7,598 bases of DNA from Bacillota bacterium (GTDB lineage Bacteria; Bacillota; Clostridia; Peptostreptococcales; Anaerovoracaceae), in NCBI GenBank assembly GCA_030535715.1, contig JAUNRL010000049.1:1-7598 (forward strand), read 5' to 3'. Made by a program: the position numbers and the translations under genes. The notes below the pieces were generated by a model. It made no database searches, was not told the DNA's origin, and worked only from the letters and a program-made list of their open reading frames with translations. Positions 1 through 7,348 of this stretch are shown one piece after another; positions within the stretch are counted from its first letter, which is position 1, and every line of letters begins with the position of its first letter.

Positions 1-2409
1 GTCGATGGAATGGTAGTCAAAATGGGTGGTTACCACATCGGAGTTCACATCGTTAGCCGGGTGCTGCACGGGACAGAACTCATAGATTTCGTGTCCCTCG
101 GGAACAATGATGATGCCGCCGGGATGCTGACCGCTCGTCCTGCGCACGCCCGCGCAGCAGGACGTCAGACGATCCATTTCCACCCGGTTGACGCTGATGC
201 CCCGTTCCTCGAAGTACCTGGCCACGAAGCCGTAGGCCGTCTTGTCCTTGACGGCGGCAATGGTGCCCGCCTTGTAGACGTTCTTCGCCCCGAAGATCTC
301 CTCCACGTATTTCTGCGCCGTCCCCTGGTATTCGCCGGCGAAGTTCAGGTCGATATCCGGTTCTTTGTTGGCCTTAAAGCCCAAGAAGGTCTCGAAGGGG
401 ATGTTGAACCCTTCCTTCCGGTACGGGGTGCCGCAGACCGGGCAGACCTTGTCCGGCATGTCCACGCCGCAGTCAAATTCCTGCAGATCGCCCCACTCCA
501 GGTTCCGGCAGCCGGGGCACAGATAATGGGGCGGCAGCGGATTGACCTCGGTGATCCCGGACATGGTCGCCGCGAAGGATGATCCCACGGATCCCCGGGA
601 GCCGACCAGATAGCCGTCCTTCAGAGATTTGTCCACCAGCATTTCCGCCGACCGGTACATGACCGCGTATCCGTTGTCGATGATGGAATTCAGTTCCCGG
701 TCCAGGCGCTGCCGAATCTCCGGGGGCAAAGGCGATCCGTACATGTCCGCCGCCCTCTGCTCGCAGACTTGACGCAGATAGTCCTCCGCGCCGTCAATAT
801 GGGGAGGGAACTTGCCGTCCGGAACCGGTTTGATGGAATCGATCATGTCGGCGATGTGGTTCGTGTTCTCGATGACCACTTCCGCCGCTTTTTCCTCCCC
901 GAGATAGGAAAATTCTTCCATCATTTCATCGGTGGTCCGGAAATAAAGGCCTTCGTCGCCTTCCACGTCCTTATAGCCCTGTCCCGCCATGATGATCCGG
1001 CGGTAGAGCGCTTCCTCCGCATCGAAATAGTGGGCGTCACAGGTGGCGACAACGGGTTTGCCGTACCGCTCGCCCAGATCGACAATCCTGCGGTTGAGCT
1101 CCTTCAGTTCCTTCTCGTCCCGCGCGCGGCCCCCATCGATGAGAAAACTGTTGTTGACCAGAGGCTGAATCTCCAGGTAGTCATAGTAATTGACCAGAAA
1201 TTCCAGTTCCTCCTCCGGCGCGCCGTTGAGCACGGCGCGGAACACTTCTCCTGCCTCGCAGGCGGACCCCAGGATCAACCCCTCCCGGTATTTGTCCAGA
1301 ACGGATCGGGGAATCCGGGGCTTCTTGTAGAAATACTCCAGATGGGAAAGGGAAACCAGCCGGTACAGATTGCGCAGTCCCTGCTGGTTCCGGGCAAAGA
1401 TAATGATGTGATTGGTTCCCCTGCCCTTATAATCGATGGCGCCGTCTTCGCCGATCAGGCCGCGGTCATCCAGAAGATATCCTTCGCAGCCGTAGAGGAT
1501 TTTGATGTTCTTTGCGGCGTGGGACGCATCGGGAAATGCCTGCACCACACCGTGATCCGTAACAGCCACCGCCGGATGGCCCCATTTCTCCGCCGCCTGC
1601 ACCATGTGCTTCACATCATTCATACCGTCCATGGCGCTCATCTTGGTATGGGCATGAAGTTCCACCCGCTTCTTCGGCCAGGTATCCATACGCTCTTCCC
1701 GTTCCGTCTTCTCGATGGCGTCGGCCATAATGGTGACGCCGTTGTCCCGGGGATCCCATTGGGCCTGCCCGTGAATCCGCACGCCGTCGCCGGGATGGAG
1801 CAGGGTTTCGATCTCCTCCCATTTCTCGTTAACCACGAAGGACTTGACGGGAATGCTGGTTCTCTTGTCGGTCACATAAAGCATGGCCAGCTTGCTGTCG
1901 TTGCGAGTGGTGATGCTGGAGAGCCGGAACAGTTCCCCTTCGATGATCACCTTGCCGCTCTCCGAGTTCACTTCGCCGATCGGTGTCACCTCGCCGAAAA
2001 TGGAACCTCCCATGATCCGGTTGCCTTCCGCCGGCGTATACTTCTGTTTGCGGGAATAGCCGTTCTGTGCACGGCTTCCGTTTCCTTTTCCTCCGCCGTT
2101 TCCCGCAGCGTTCTTTTTTTCTGCCTCCGCTATGGCCGCGGCCCGCTGCTCATCCAGTTCCCGCTTGTTGACGGGATCACGGTAGTCCAGCTGGATTTCC
2201 ACGCCACGGATTCCGGGAATCTGCCGGATCAGGCGGGTACGGAACTGTTCCTGTTCATCAGGCCGGAGGATCATATTCAGGGACAGCGCAACAGAAAGCA
2301 CCCGGCTGTCTCTGGACAGGGATGCGTGGGTTACGTCCGCCTGCAGCTGTTCGGGGCTGCAGGAGCGGTACTGACTGAAGTTGATGGATTCCTGAAGAAA
2401 CTTGATCAT
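1..2409 (-). CDS. polC: DNA polymerase III PolC-type alpha subunit, N-terminal 803 codons, lacking the usual exonuclease domain (partial)
   Basis: This is the catalytic subunit of the Firmicutes replicative polymerase. The frame is open from ATG at 2409 to the window edge; the palm remainder, fingers and C-terminus lie outside. Seen in order: a short N-terminal domain (about 1-78), a charged Gly/Lys-rich linker (about 80-130), an OB fold (about 133-240), and a PHP domain starting VELHAHTKMSAMDG (249-262) with TDHG at 284-287 and CDAH at 457-460. Next come the polymerase motif GSRGSVGSS (603-611), a four-cysteine zinc knuckle (C631, C634, C656, C659) and the palm motif PDIDLNF with catalytic D685 and D687. 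The third catalytic Asp should lie off the window. The DnaQ-like exonuclease normally inserted in PHP is missing: E309 of the first PHP half is followed within about 25 residues by NHIIIFARN of the second. The start follows ispG by 25 bases with only a weak Shine-Dalgarno (AGAGA). Family assignment is secure. Confidence 0.97.
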   Translation of the reverse strand, partial: MIKFLQESINFSQYRSCSPEQLQADVTHASLSRDSRVLSVALSLNMILRPDEQEQFRTRLIRQIPGIRGVEIQLDYRDPVNKRELDEQRAAAIAEAEKKNAAGNGGGKGNGSRAQNGYSRKQKYTPAEGNRIMGGSIFGEVTPIGEVNSESGKVIIEGELFRLSSITTRNDSKLAMLYVTDKRTSIPVKSFVVNEKWEEIETLLHPGDGVRIHGQAQWDPRDNGVTIMADAIEKTEREERMDTWPKKRVELHAHTKMSAMDGMNDVKHMVQAAEKWGHPAVAVTDHGVVQAFPDASHAAKNIKILYGCEGYLLDDRGLIGEDGAIDYKGRGTNHIIIFARNQQGLRNLYRLVSLSHLEYFYKKPRIPRSVLDKYREGLILGSACEAGEVFRAVLNGAPEEELEFLVNYYDYLEIQPLVNNSFLIDGGRARDEKELKELNRRIVDLGERYGKPVVATCDAHYFDAEEALYRRIIMAGQGYKDVEGDEGLYFRTTDEMMEEFSYLGEEKAAEVVIENTNHIADMIDSIKPVPDGKFPPHIDGAEDYLRQVCEQRAADMYGSPLPPEIRQRLDRELNSIIDNGYAVMYRSAEMLVDKSLKDGYLVGSRGSVGSSFAATMSGITEVNPLPPHYLCPGCRNLEWGDLQEFDCGVDMPDKVCPVCGTPYRKEGFNIPFETFLGFKANKEPDIDLNFAGEYQGTAQKYVEEIFGAKNVYKAGTIAAVKDKTAYGFVARYFEERGISVNRVEMDRLTSCCAGVRRTSGQHPGGIIIVPEGHEIYEFCPVQHPANDVNSDVVTTHFDYHSID

Positions 2410-2434
2410 GTTATCTCTGTCACGTTGTCCGTTG

Positions 2435-3514
2435 TCATTCCTGTTCCCGTTCCTCAATCATGCGGAAGATCGCTGCGGGGATGTTCGCCTCTTCCGTCTG
2501 ACCGACAATCTCCCCGCCGGCAAAGAGGACGCCCCTGCCTTTGCCACAGGCCACGCCGATATCTGCGCCCCGGGCTTCCCCCGGTCCGTTGACGGCGCAG
2601 CCCATGACCGCCAGTTTCAGCGGCCGGCTGCCGCGTTTTTCCCTGTGCGTTTTCACAGGGGCCAGTTTCTCTTCAATGGCTGCGATGATGCGTTCCAGAT
2701 CGACCTGGGTTCTGCCGCAGGTGGGACAGGAGACGATCTCGATGCCCTCCCGCCGGATGTCCAGCGCCGCCAGAAGCTGCCGGGCGAAGACCACCTCTTC
2801 CACCGGATCAGCCGTCAGGGAAACCCGGAGCGTGTCACCGATGTCGTCCAGCAGCAGAGCACCGATGCCGGCCGCTGACTTTACCTTGCCCCGGGAAGGT
2901 GTTCCCGCCTCCGTGACGCCGATATGCAGCGGATAGGGACTCTGGCGGTCAACGATTCGGTAAGCCTCATTATTCATGCGGACGCTGGAGGACTTCAGGG
3001 AGATCACGATATCTTCGAAGTCGTACTTTTCCAGAAGCGCCACGTTGTAGAGAACGCTCTCCGCCAGTCCCTTTGCCGTCACCTTCCCATCCCGCCGGAG
3101 GATATGCTTCTCCAGAGAGCCGGAATTGACGCCTACACGGATGGGGATGCGGCATTTCTTCGCCTTCTCGACGACCAGGCGGACGTTCTCTTCCCCGCCG
3201 ATGTTTCCCGGGTTGATCCGGATCTTGTCCGCACCGGCTTCCATGGCTGCCAGAGCCAGCCGGTAATCAAAATGAATATCCGCCACCAGGGGGATGGAAC
3301 ACTGCCGGCGTATCTCCTTCAGGGCCGCGGCCGCCTCCATATCCGGCACCGCCGCTCGGATAATCTCGCAGCCGGCATCGGTCAGTCGCCGGATCTGTTC
3401 CACCGTTCGCCCGACATCCGCCGTGGGGGTATTGGTCATGGACTGTATGGTGACAGGGGCGTTTCCGCCGATGGCCACTCCTCCGCAGAGGACCTGTTTC
3501 TTGTTTCTGCTCAT
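2435..3514 (-). CDS. ispG: 4-hydroxy-3-methylbut-2-enyl diphosphate synthase (IspG/GcpE)
   Basis: This cytoplasmic iron-sulfur enzyme of the MEP isoprenoid pathway reductively opens 2-C-methyl-D-erythritol 2,4-cyclodiphosphate to HMBPP. The 359 residues match the short bacterial form. The N-terminal TIM-barrel half begins with PVTIQSMTNTPTADV (20-34) and contains LVADIHFDY (76-84) and KIRINPGNIG (97-106). The C-terminal half carries the 4Fe-4S ligands SCPTCGRT (C263, C266) and VMGCAVNGPGEA (C306), with the Glu of GPGE (E313) as the fourth expected ligand. All key residues are present, so the enzyme should be active. The start is well supported: GAGGAA lies seven bases upstream of the ATG and overlaps the rseP stop codon. 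It lies between rseP and polC, a placement known in Clostridia, and shares the operon with dxr from the same pathway. Confidence 0.98.
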   Translation of the reverse strand: MSRNKKQVLCGGVAIGGNAPVTIQSMTNTPTADVGRTVEQIRRLTDAGCEIIRAAVPDMEAAAALKEIRRQCSIPLVADIHFDYRLALAAMEAGADKIRINPGNIGGEENVRLVVEKAKKCRIPIRVGVNSGSLEKHILRRDGKVTAKGLAESVLYNVALLEKYDFEDIVISLKSSSVRMNNEAYRIVDRQSPYPLHIGVTEAGTPSRGKVKSAAGIGALLLDDIGDTLRVSLTADPVEEVVFARQLLAALDIRREGIEIVSCPTCGRTQVDLERIIAAIEEKLAPVKTHREKRGSRPLKLAVMGCAVNGPGEARGADIGVACGKGRGVLFAGGEIVGQTEEANIPAAIFRMIEEREQE

Positions 3515-3520
3515 CGCGTT

Positions 3521-3526
3521 TTCCTC
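3521..3526 (-). promoter_or_regulatory. ispG ribosome binding site overlapping the rseP stop codon
   Basis: On the minus strand the sequence reads TGAGGAAAACGCGATG. TGA ends rseP, GAGGAA is the Shine-Dalgarno, and ATG starts ispG. The overlap of stop and ribosome site suggests that ribosomes finishing rseP help initiate ispG, which is an inference from spacing. Confidence 0.75.
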
Positions 3527-4556
3527 AAAATATCGGAAGAATAAAGCGGATCACATCGTTAAAGGTGACGTAGACCATCAGTAACATCAGCAGCATGATT
3601 CCGATGAAGTGGATCCTGCCCTCCATCTCGTCGGTCACCCGCTTGCCGGTGATCCTGCGGATCAGCAGGAAAAGCAGGCGTCCGCCGTCCAGGGCAGGAA
3701 GCGGAATCATGTTGATGATGGCCAGGTTAAGGCTTAACAGCGCCGTCAGATAAACCACATACATGACCCCGGACTTCGCTGTGGTGTTCACCGCGTAGAC
3801 GATGCCTACCGGGCCGGACAGTTCCCTGACAGATACCTCGCCGGTGAACAGCTGCTTCAGTACGCTGACCATCATGACCGTCATCTGTCCCGTGTTGCGT
3901 ATGCCTGCGCCGAAGGAGTCGATGAGATGATGCTCCGAGGTGGACTGAATGCCGATCATGTACCGTTTCTGCTCCCTGTCGTACTCCGGCTTGCAGGAAA
4001 AGCTCATCGTTTTTCCGTCACGCAGGACGGTGATCTCCACGGTCCTTTTGTCGGTATTATCCCCGCCCTTCGCATCCGCATTGAGATCCATGATGACCTC
4101 CGACCATTCGCTGACGGCCCTGCCGTCGATGGCCACAATGGTATCCCCTGCCTGAAGACCGGCTGCCTCGGCCGGAGAGCCCGGGGCAATCCTGTCCAGA
4201 GTGGTGGTGAGCGTGCCCGCCCAGAAAGCGATGATGATCAGAAGCACCACGCAGGTCAGTAGATTCATAAAAGATCCTGCGGCCAGCACAAGAGCCCGCT
4301 GCCAGACCGGCTTGCGGTTGAAGGCCCGGGGATCGTCGGAATCCTCGTCCTCACCCTCCATGGTGCAGTATCCACCGATGGGAAAGACGCGGACGGAATA
4401 CTTCGTCTCTCCCTTTTCCCTCTTCCAGATGGCCGGACCCATGCCGATGGCAAACTCATTCACCTTGACATCGCAGGCCTTGGCTACGAAAAAATGACCG
4501 AACTCGTGAACAAAGATCAGCAGGCAGAAGATTAAGATGGCATAAATGACAGTCAT
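3525..4556 (-). CDS. rseP: RseP/RasP-type site-2 intramembrane zinc metalloprotease (M50B)
   Basis: This is a polytopic membrane protease that cuts substrates within the bilayer. In Firmicutes the family (RasP) acts on anti-sigma factors, leftover signal peptides and some division proteins; substrates here are unknown. Zinc motif HEFGH (H17-H21) lies in the first membrane segment, and the third zinc ligand is expected at D290 in NMIPLPALDGGRLL (282-295). The conserved GSFMN (94-98) starts the second main segment. A single PDZ domain occupies about 115-190 (APGSPAEAAGLQAGDTIVAIDG region), and two more hydrophobic segments lie near 266-285 and 315-332. The length of 343 is normal for Firmicutes with one PDZ domain. 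It starts one base after the dxr stop (TGA-T-ATG), with AAAGGA about eleven bases upstream of the ATG inside dxr, so translational coupling is likely. All catalytic residues are present. Confidence 0.97.
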   Translation of the reverse strand: MTVIYAILIFCLLIFVHEFGHFFVAKACDVKVNEFAIGMGPAIWKREKGETKYSVRVFPIGGYCTMEGEDEDSDDPRAFNRKPVWQRALVLAAGSFMNLLTCVVLLIIIAFWAGTLTTTLDRIAPGSPAEAAGLQAGDTIVAIDGRAVSEWSEVIMDLNADAKGGDNTDKRTVEITVLRDGKTMSFSCKPEYDREQKRYMIGIQSTSEHHLIDSFGAGIRNTGQMTVMMVSVLKQLFTGEVSVRELSGPVGIVYAVNTTAKSGVMYVVYLTALLSLNLAIINMIPLPALDGGRLLFLLIRRITGKRVTDEMEGRIHFIGIMLLMLLMVYVTFNDVIRFILPIF

Positions 4557-4557
4557 A

Positions 4558-5715
4558 TCAGCAACAATCCTTTACGATTGATTCAGCAGCTTCCCTGGCC
4601 CATCGGTCCGCTTCCAGGATTTCTTCCAGACCCGGTCTTTCCACCGGCTGATGCCGGTCAAGCACTTCCTCCAGCAGATCCTGAATCTGCACAAAGCGGA
4701 TCTTCCTCTGCAGGAAAGCGTCCACCAGCGCCTCGTTGGCCCCGTTCATACACACGGGCCAGGTGCCGCCCTGCCGGCAGGCCTGACGGGCGATCGTCAT
4801 GGTCCTGAACACTTCATCATTCGGTTCCTCAAAGGTCAGTGTCCCGAAGGCAATCAGATCCAGCGGTCGCATCGTTCCCGTCATGGGAAACCGCCTCGGC
4901 CAGGAAAAAGCGTAGGCGATGGGCGCCTTCATATCCGGATTGCCCATCTGTCCGATGACAGAGCCGTCCTCGTATTCCACCGCGGAATGCAGCACGCTCT
5001 GGGGATGAATGAGAACCCTGATCTTCTCCAGCGGCACATCGAAGAGCCACCGGGCCTCGATGATTTCCAGACCCTTGTTCATCATGGTGGCGGAATCAAT
5101 GGTGATCTTCTGTCCCATGGTCCAGTTGGGATGCTTCAGAGCATCCTCCAGTTCCACCAGCTCCAGCTGCTTCCGGGTATACCCGCGAAATGGTCCTCCT
5201 GAAGCCGTCAGCAGGATCCGGCGGAGGCGGCACGCTTCATTTCCCTCGAGAGACTGAAAGATGGCACTGTGTTCGCTGTCCACCGGAAGCAGACGCACGC
5301 CCCTGTCCCTGACCCGGTCCATGACCAGTTCGCCGCCGGCTACAAGCGTTTCCTTGTTCGCGAAGGCAATGTCCCGGCCGGCATCAATGGCTGCCAGAGT
5401 CGGTGTCAGGCCCCGCATCCCCATGAGGGAATTCAGAACCATGTCCGCGCTCTCCAGGGAGGCCAGCGTCTTCAGACCGTCCTCTCCCCAGTAGACCTCC
5501 AGGTGAGGAAACTCTGCCCGAATTGCCTTTGCGTCCTCTTCGCGGGCTAAAGAAACCGCTTCCGGGGCAAAGGCAACGATCTGCTTCCGCAGCAGATCCG
5601 TCCTCCGGCTGCAGGACAGAGCAACGGCCTTCAGCTGATCCGGGTATGCGGCAATGAGCTCAAGAGCCTGGGCACCGATGGAACCGGTGCTGCCTAATAT
5701 GGAGATTCGTTTCAT
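4558..5715 (-). CDS. dxr: 1-deoxy-D-xylulose 5-phosphate reductoisomerase
   Basis: This cytoplasmic NADPH- and metal-dependent enzyme converts DXP to 2-C-methyl-D-erythritol 4-phosphate, the first committed step of the MEP pathway and the target of fosmidomycin. The N-terminal Rossmann motif GSTGSIG sits at 8-14. NKETLV lies at 120-125 and the metal-binding DSEH at 146-149 (D146, E148). The flexible-loop region includes ASGGPF (171-176) and HPNWTMG (195-201). MNKGLEIIEA (212-221) supplies N213, K214 and metal ligand E217, and NGANE is at 324-328. The length of 385 is typical. The start overlaps the cdsA stop as ATGA, with AGGA eight bases upstream. All recognised active-site residues are intact. 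The alias ispC is also in use. Confidence 0.98.
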   Translation of the reverse strand: MKRISILGSTGSIGAQALELIAAYPDQLKAVALSCSRRTDLLRKQIVAFAPEAVSLAREEDAKAIRAEFPHLEVYWGEDGLKTLASLESADMVLNSLMGMRGLTPTLAAIDAGRDIAFANKETLVAGGELVMDRVRDRGVRLLPVDSEHSAIFQSLEGNEACRLRRILLTASGGPFRGYTRKQLELVELEDALKHPNWTMGQKITIDSATMMNKGLEIIEARWLFDVPLEKIRVLIHPQSVLHSAVEYEDGSVIGQMGNPDMKAPIAYAFSWPRRFPMTGTMRPLDLIAFGTLTFEEPNDEVFRTMTIARQACRQGGTWPVCMNGANEALVDAFLQRKIRFVQIQDLLEEVLDRHQPVERPGLEEILEADRWAREAAESIVKDCC

Positions 5716-6533
5716 TGTACAGTTCCTATAAACCCAATTATGGTAAAATAGTAGAATACCAGCGGACCGGTAAACAGCACACTGTCAAAGCGATCCAGGA
5801 TCCCGCCGTGACCGGGAATCAGGCTGCCGTAATCCTTGATGCCCATCTTCCGCTTGAACACCGACGCCGTCAGATCCCCGAACTGGGAGATGATGCCGCC
5901 CAGCAGGCCGATGATCAGGCATTGGACCAGCAGCGGCCTGGCAAAGAAAAATCCGAAGACGCCGCACAGAATAATGCTTCCCAGAGTTCCGCCAACCGAC
6001 CCTTCGATGGTCTTCTTCGGACTGATCTTCGGACAGAGCTTATGCCTGCCGAAAGCGTATCCGGTGAAATAGGCCATGATGTCCGTACCGAAGGCGGTGA
6101 TGACCACCAGCCACACCAGATGCTGCATATCACCCCACATGGATATCTGCGCAATGTGATAACAGAAGAAAATGATATAGAAGATGCCGGTGATCGTGGC
6201 CAGGGCATCCTCCAGTTTTCTTTCTTCAATCTTAAAGAGATACAGCAGGCTGGCCAGCACCACGGCGAAGAACCAGAGCATGAGCCAGCCGGAAACATTT
6301 TCCGCCCCGCCGGGAGAAAGCTCCTGATACAGGCCGATCCCGTAAAGCGCCACCGAAGCGCACACGGCGAGGGGGTAGCTGGCATGAATGTCCATGGCAC
6401 GGAAGCCCTTGAAGAACTCGTAGACAGCCATGATGCCGATGATGAAGCACCCGGCATAGAGCACATAGCCTCCGATGATCAGGATCACCAGGAGGGGCGC
6501 CATGATCAGTCCCGATAATACTCTCGTTTTCAT
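5712..6533 (-). CDS. cdsA: phosphatidate cytidylyltransferase (CDP-diacylglycerol synthase)
   Basis: This integral membrane enzyme makes CDP-diacylglycerol from phosphatidic acid and CTP, the branch-point precursor for phosphatidylglycerol, cardiolipin and related lipids. The 273 residues are mostly hydrophobic, with about seven or eight membrane segments starting at residue 8. The full family signature is at the C-terminus, residues 224-250, containing SVFKRKMGIKDYG then IPGHGGILDRFD. The likely metal and phosphate-binding residues are D220, K227, R228, D247 and D250. The cytoplasmic loop motif KISPKKTIEGSVGG (169-182) is also typical. The start codon shares its first base with the uppS stop (TGATG), and AAAGGA sits about nine bases upstream inside uppS. 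It lies downstream of uppS as in most Firmicutes. Confidence 0.98.
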   Translation of the reverse strand: MKTRVLSGLIMAPLLVILIIGGYVLYAGCFIIGIMAVYEFFKGFRAMDIHASYPLAVCASVALYGIGLYQELSPGGAENVSGWLMLWFFAVVLASLLYLFKIEERKLEDALATITGIFYIIFFCYHIAQISMWGDMQHLVWLVVITAFGTDIMAYFTGYAFGRHKLCPKISPKKTIEGSVGGTLGSIILCGVFGFFFARPLLVQCLIIGLLGGIISQFGDLTASVFKRKMGIKDYGSLIPGHGGILDRFDSVLFTGPLVFYYFTIIGFIGTVQ

Positions 6534-7267
6534 CAGATTGATTCCTTTCGTCCGCCGAACCGGCGGTTTCTGTTCTGATAGATTTCGATGGCCTCCTCAA
6601 ACCGCCGGGGCGTGAAGTCCGGCCAGAGGGTGTCAACGAAGACAAATTCGCTGTAGGCGGCCTGCCAGAGCAGGAAATTGGACAGGCGCTGCTCCCCGCT
6701 GGTACGGATAATCAGTTCCGGGTCGCCGCAGTCCTCGTGCAGTTTTCCGGTAAACAGGCGGTCAGCGATCATCTCTTCACTGATCGCATCCCCGGGGATT
6801 CTCCCCTCCCGCACCTCATTCACCAGCTCCTGTACCGCCCGCCGGATTTCGTCCCGCGAGCCATAGTTGAGCGCGATGTTGAACTGCAGCCCGGTGTTGC
6901 CCGCCGTCCTGCTGACGGCCTTCTCGACGGCCTTAAGGGCATCTCCCGGCAGCGCCGACGGATCGCCGAGAATCCGGATCCGGACGTTGTTGTCCATCAT
7001 CTCCTTCAGTTCGCTCTTCACGTAGGTGATCAGCAGGCGAAAAATCCCGGAAACTTCCTCAGAGGAACGCTTCCAGTTCTCCGTGGAAAAAGCGTAGACC
7101 GTCAGATGAGCGATGCCCAGCTGATGGGCCCGCTTGACAATCTCCTTCATGGCCTTCATTCCCGCGTTGTGTCCGGCGATCCGGGGCACGCCTTTCGCGG
7201 CGGCCCACCGGCCGTTGCCGTCCATGATGATCGCCACATGTCGCGGAATCCGTTCTCTGTCCAGCAT
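6533..7267 (-). CDS. uppS: isoprenyl (undecaprenyl) diphosphate synthase, cis-prenyltransferase
   Basis: This cytoplasmic enzyme condenses isopentenyl diphosphate units onto farnesyl diphosphate in the cis configuration, giving the C55 carrier lipid for peptidoglycan and teichoic acid synthesis. Numbering from the chosen start, it has IPRHVAIIMDGNGRWA (7-22) with catalytic D16, H33 in AGHNAG, AFSTENWKRS (59-68), and RTSGEQRLSNFLLW (188-201) with pyrophosphate-binding R188, R194 and S196, plus E207 for metal. The 244 residues are normal for the family. An in-frame ATG at 7318 would add 17 residues (MVWFWLHPAF...), but the ATG at 7267 has a very strong ribosome site (GGGGAGGAG, five-base spacer), and the extension would run through the terminator-like hairpin. 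The exact chain length of the product cannot be told from sequence. Confidence 0.97.
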   Translation of the reverse strand: MLDRERIPRHVAIIMDGNGRWAAAKGVPRIAGHNAGMKAMKEIVKRAHQLGIAHLTVYAFSTENWKRSSEEVSGIFRLLITYVKSELKEMMDNNVRIRILGDPSALPGDALKAVEKAVSRTAGNTGLQFNIALNYGSRDEIRRAVQELVNEVREGRIPGDAISEEMIADRLFTGKLHEDCGDPELIIRTSGEQRLSNFLLWQAAYSEFVFVDTLWPDFTPRRFEEAIEIYQNRNRRFGGRKESI

Positions 7268-7272
7268 GTTTA

Positions 7273-7281
7273 CTCCTCCCC
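7273..7281 (-). promoter_or_regulatory. strong Shine-Dalgarno deciding the uppS start
   Basis: The minus strand reads GGGGAGGAG, then TAAAC, then ATG. It is the strongest ribosome binding site in the window and supports the start at 7267 over the upstream in-frame ATG at 7318. Confidence 0.85.
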
Positions 7282-7287
7282 TTACGG

Positions 7288-7326
7288 AAAAAGCGGGATG
7301 CAGCCAAAACCAGACCACATCCCCGC
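7288..7326 (-). terminator. terminator-like hairpin between frr and uppS
   Basis: Read on the minus strand, GCGGGGATG (7326-7318) can pair with CATCCCGC (7300-7293), giving an eight-pair GC-rich stem with one bulged G and a loop of about 17 bases. Five T follow directly (7292-7288). It begins 22 bases after the frr stop, a typical place for an intrinsic terminator. The T tract is short and the loop long, so it may be only a partial terminator or attenuator with read-through into uppS. I see no convincing separate promoter between it and uppS. Confidence 0.55.
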
Positions 7327-7348
7327 CATGATCCTCACGATATTCGGA

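Noticed and set aside
1370..1500. PolC exonuclease loss as a frameshift or pseudogene
   Set aside because: The frame is continuous from 2409 to the window edge, with conserved polymerase motifs, zinc cysteines and both visible catalytic Asp residues intact, so there is no sign of decay. A misassembly cannot be fully excluded without reads.
300..2409. Left-hand gene as DnaE instead of PolC, since it has no exonuclease
   Set aside because: An OB fold precedes the PHP domain, a four-cysteine zinc knuckle precedes the palm, and the motifs (HAHTKMSAMDG, PPHYLCPGC, IPFETFLGFK, PDIDLNFAGEYQ) are PolC-like; DnaE has its OB domain near the C-terminus.
769..2592. A 607-codon open frame on the plus strand opposite polC and the end of ispG
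   Set aside because: It lies antisense to a clearly conserved polC frame, shows no recognisable motif, and is the sort of long mirror frame that GC-rich codon use produces on the other strand. Likewise the plus-strand frame at 10-582.
5715..6518. A 267-codon plus-strand open frame opposite cdsA
   Set aside because: Antisense shadow of a complete cdsA with its full signature; the composition is rich in Gln, His and Asp as expected from reversed hydrophobic codons, and no family is recognisable.
7268..7318. Longer uppS start at 7318 adding 17 residues
   Set aside because: The strong Shine-Dalgarno directly before 7267 and the start of family similarity right after that ATG favour the shorter form; the extension would be encoded by the hairpin region.
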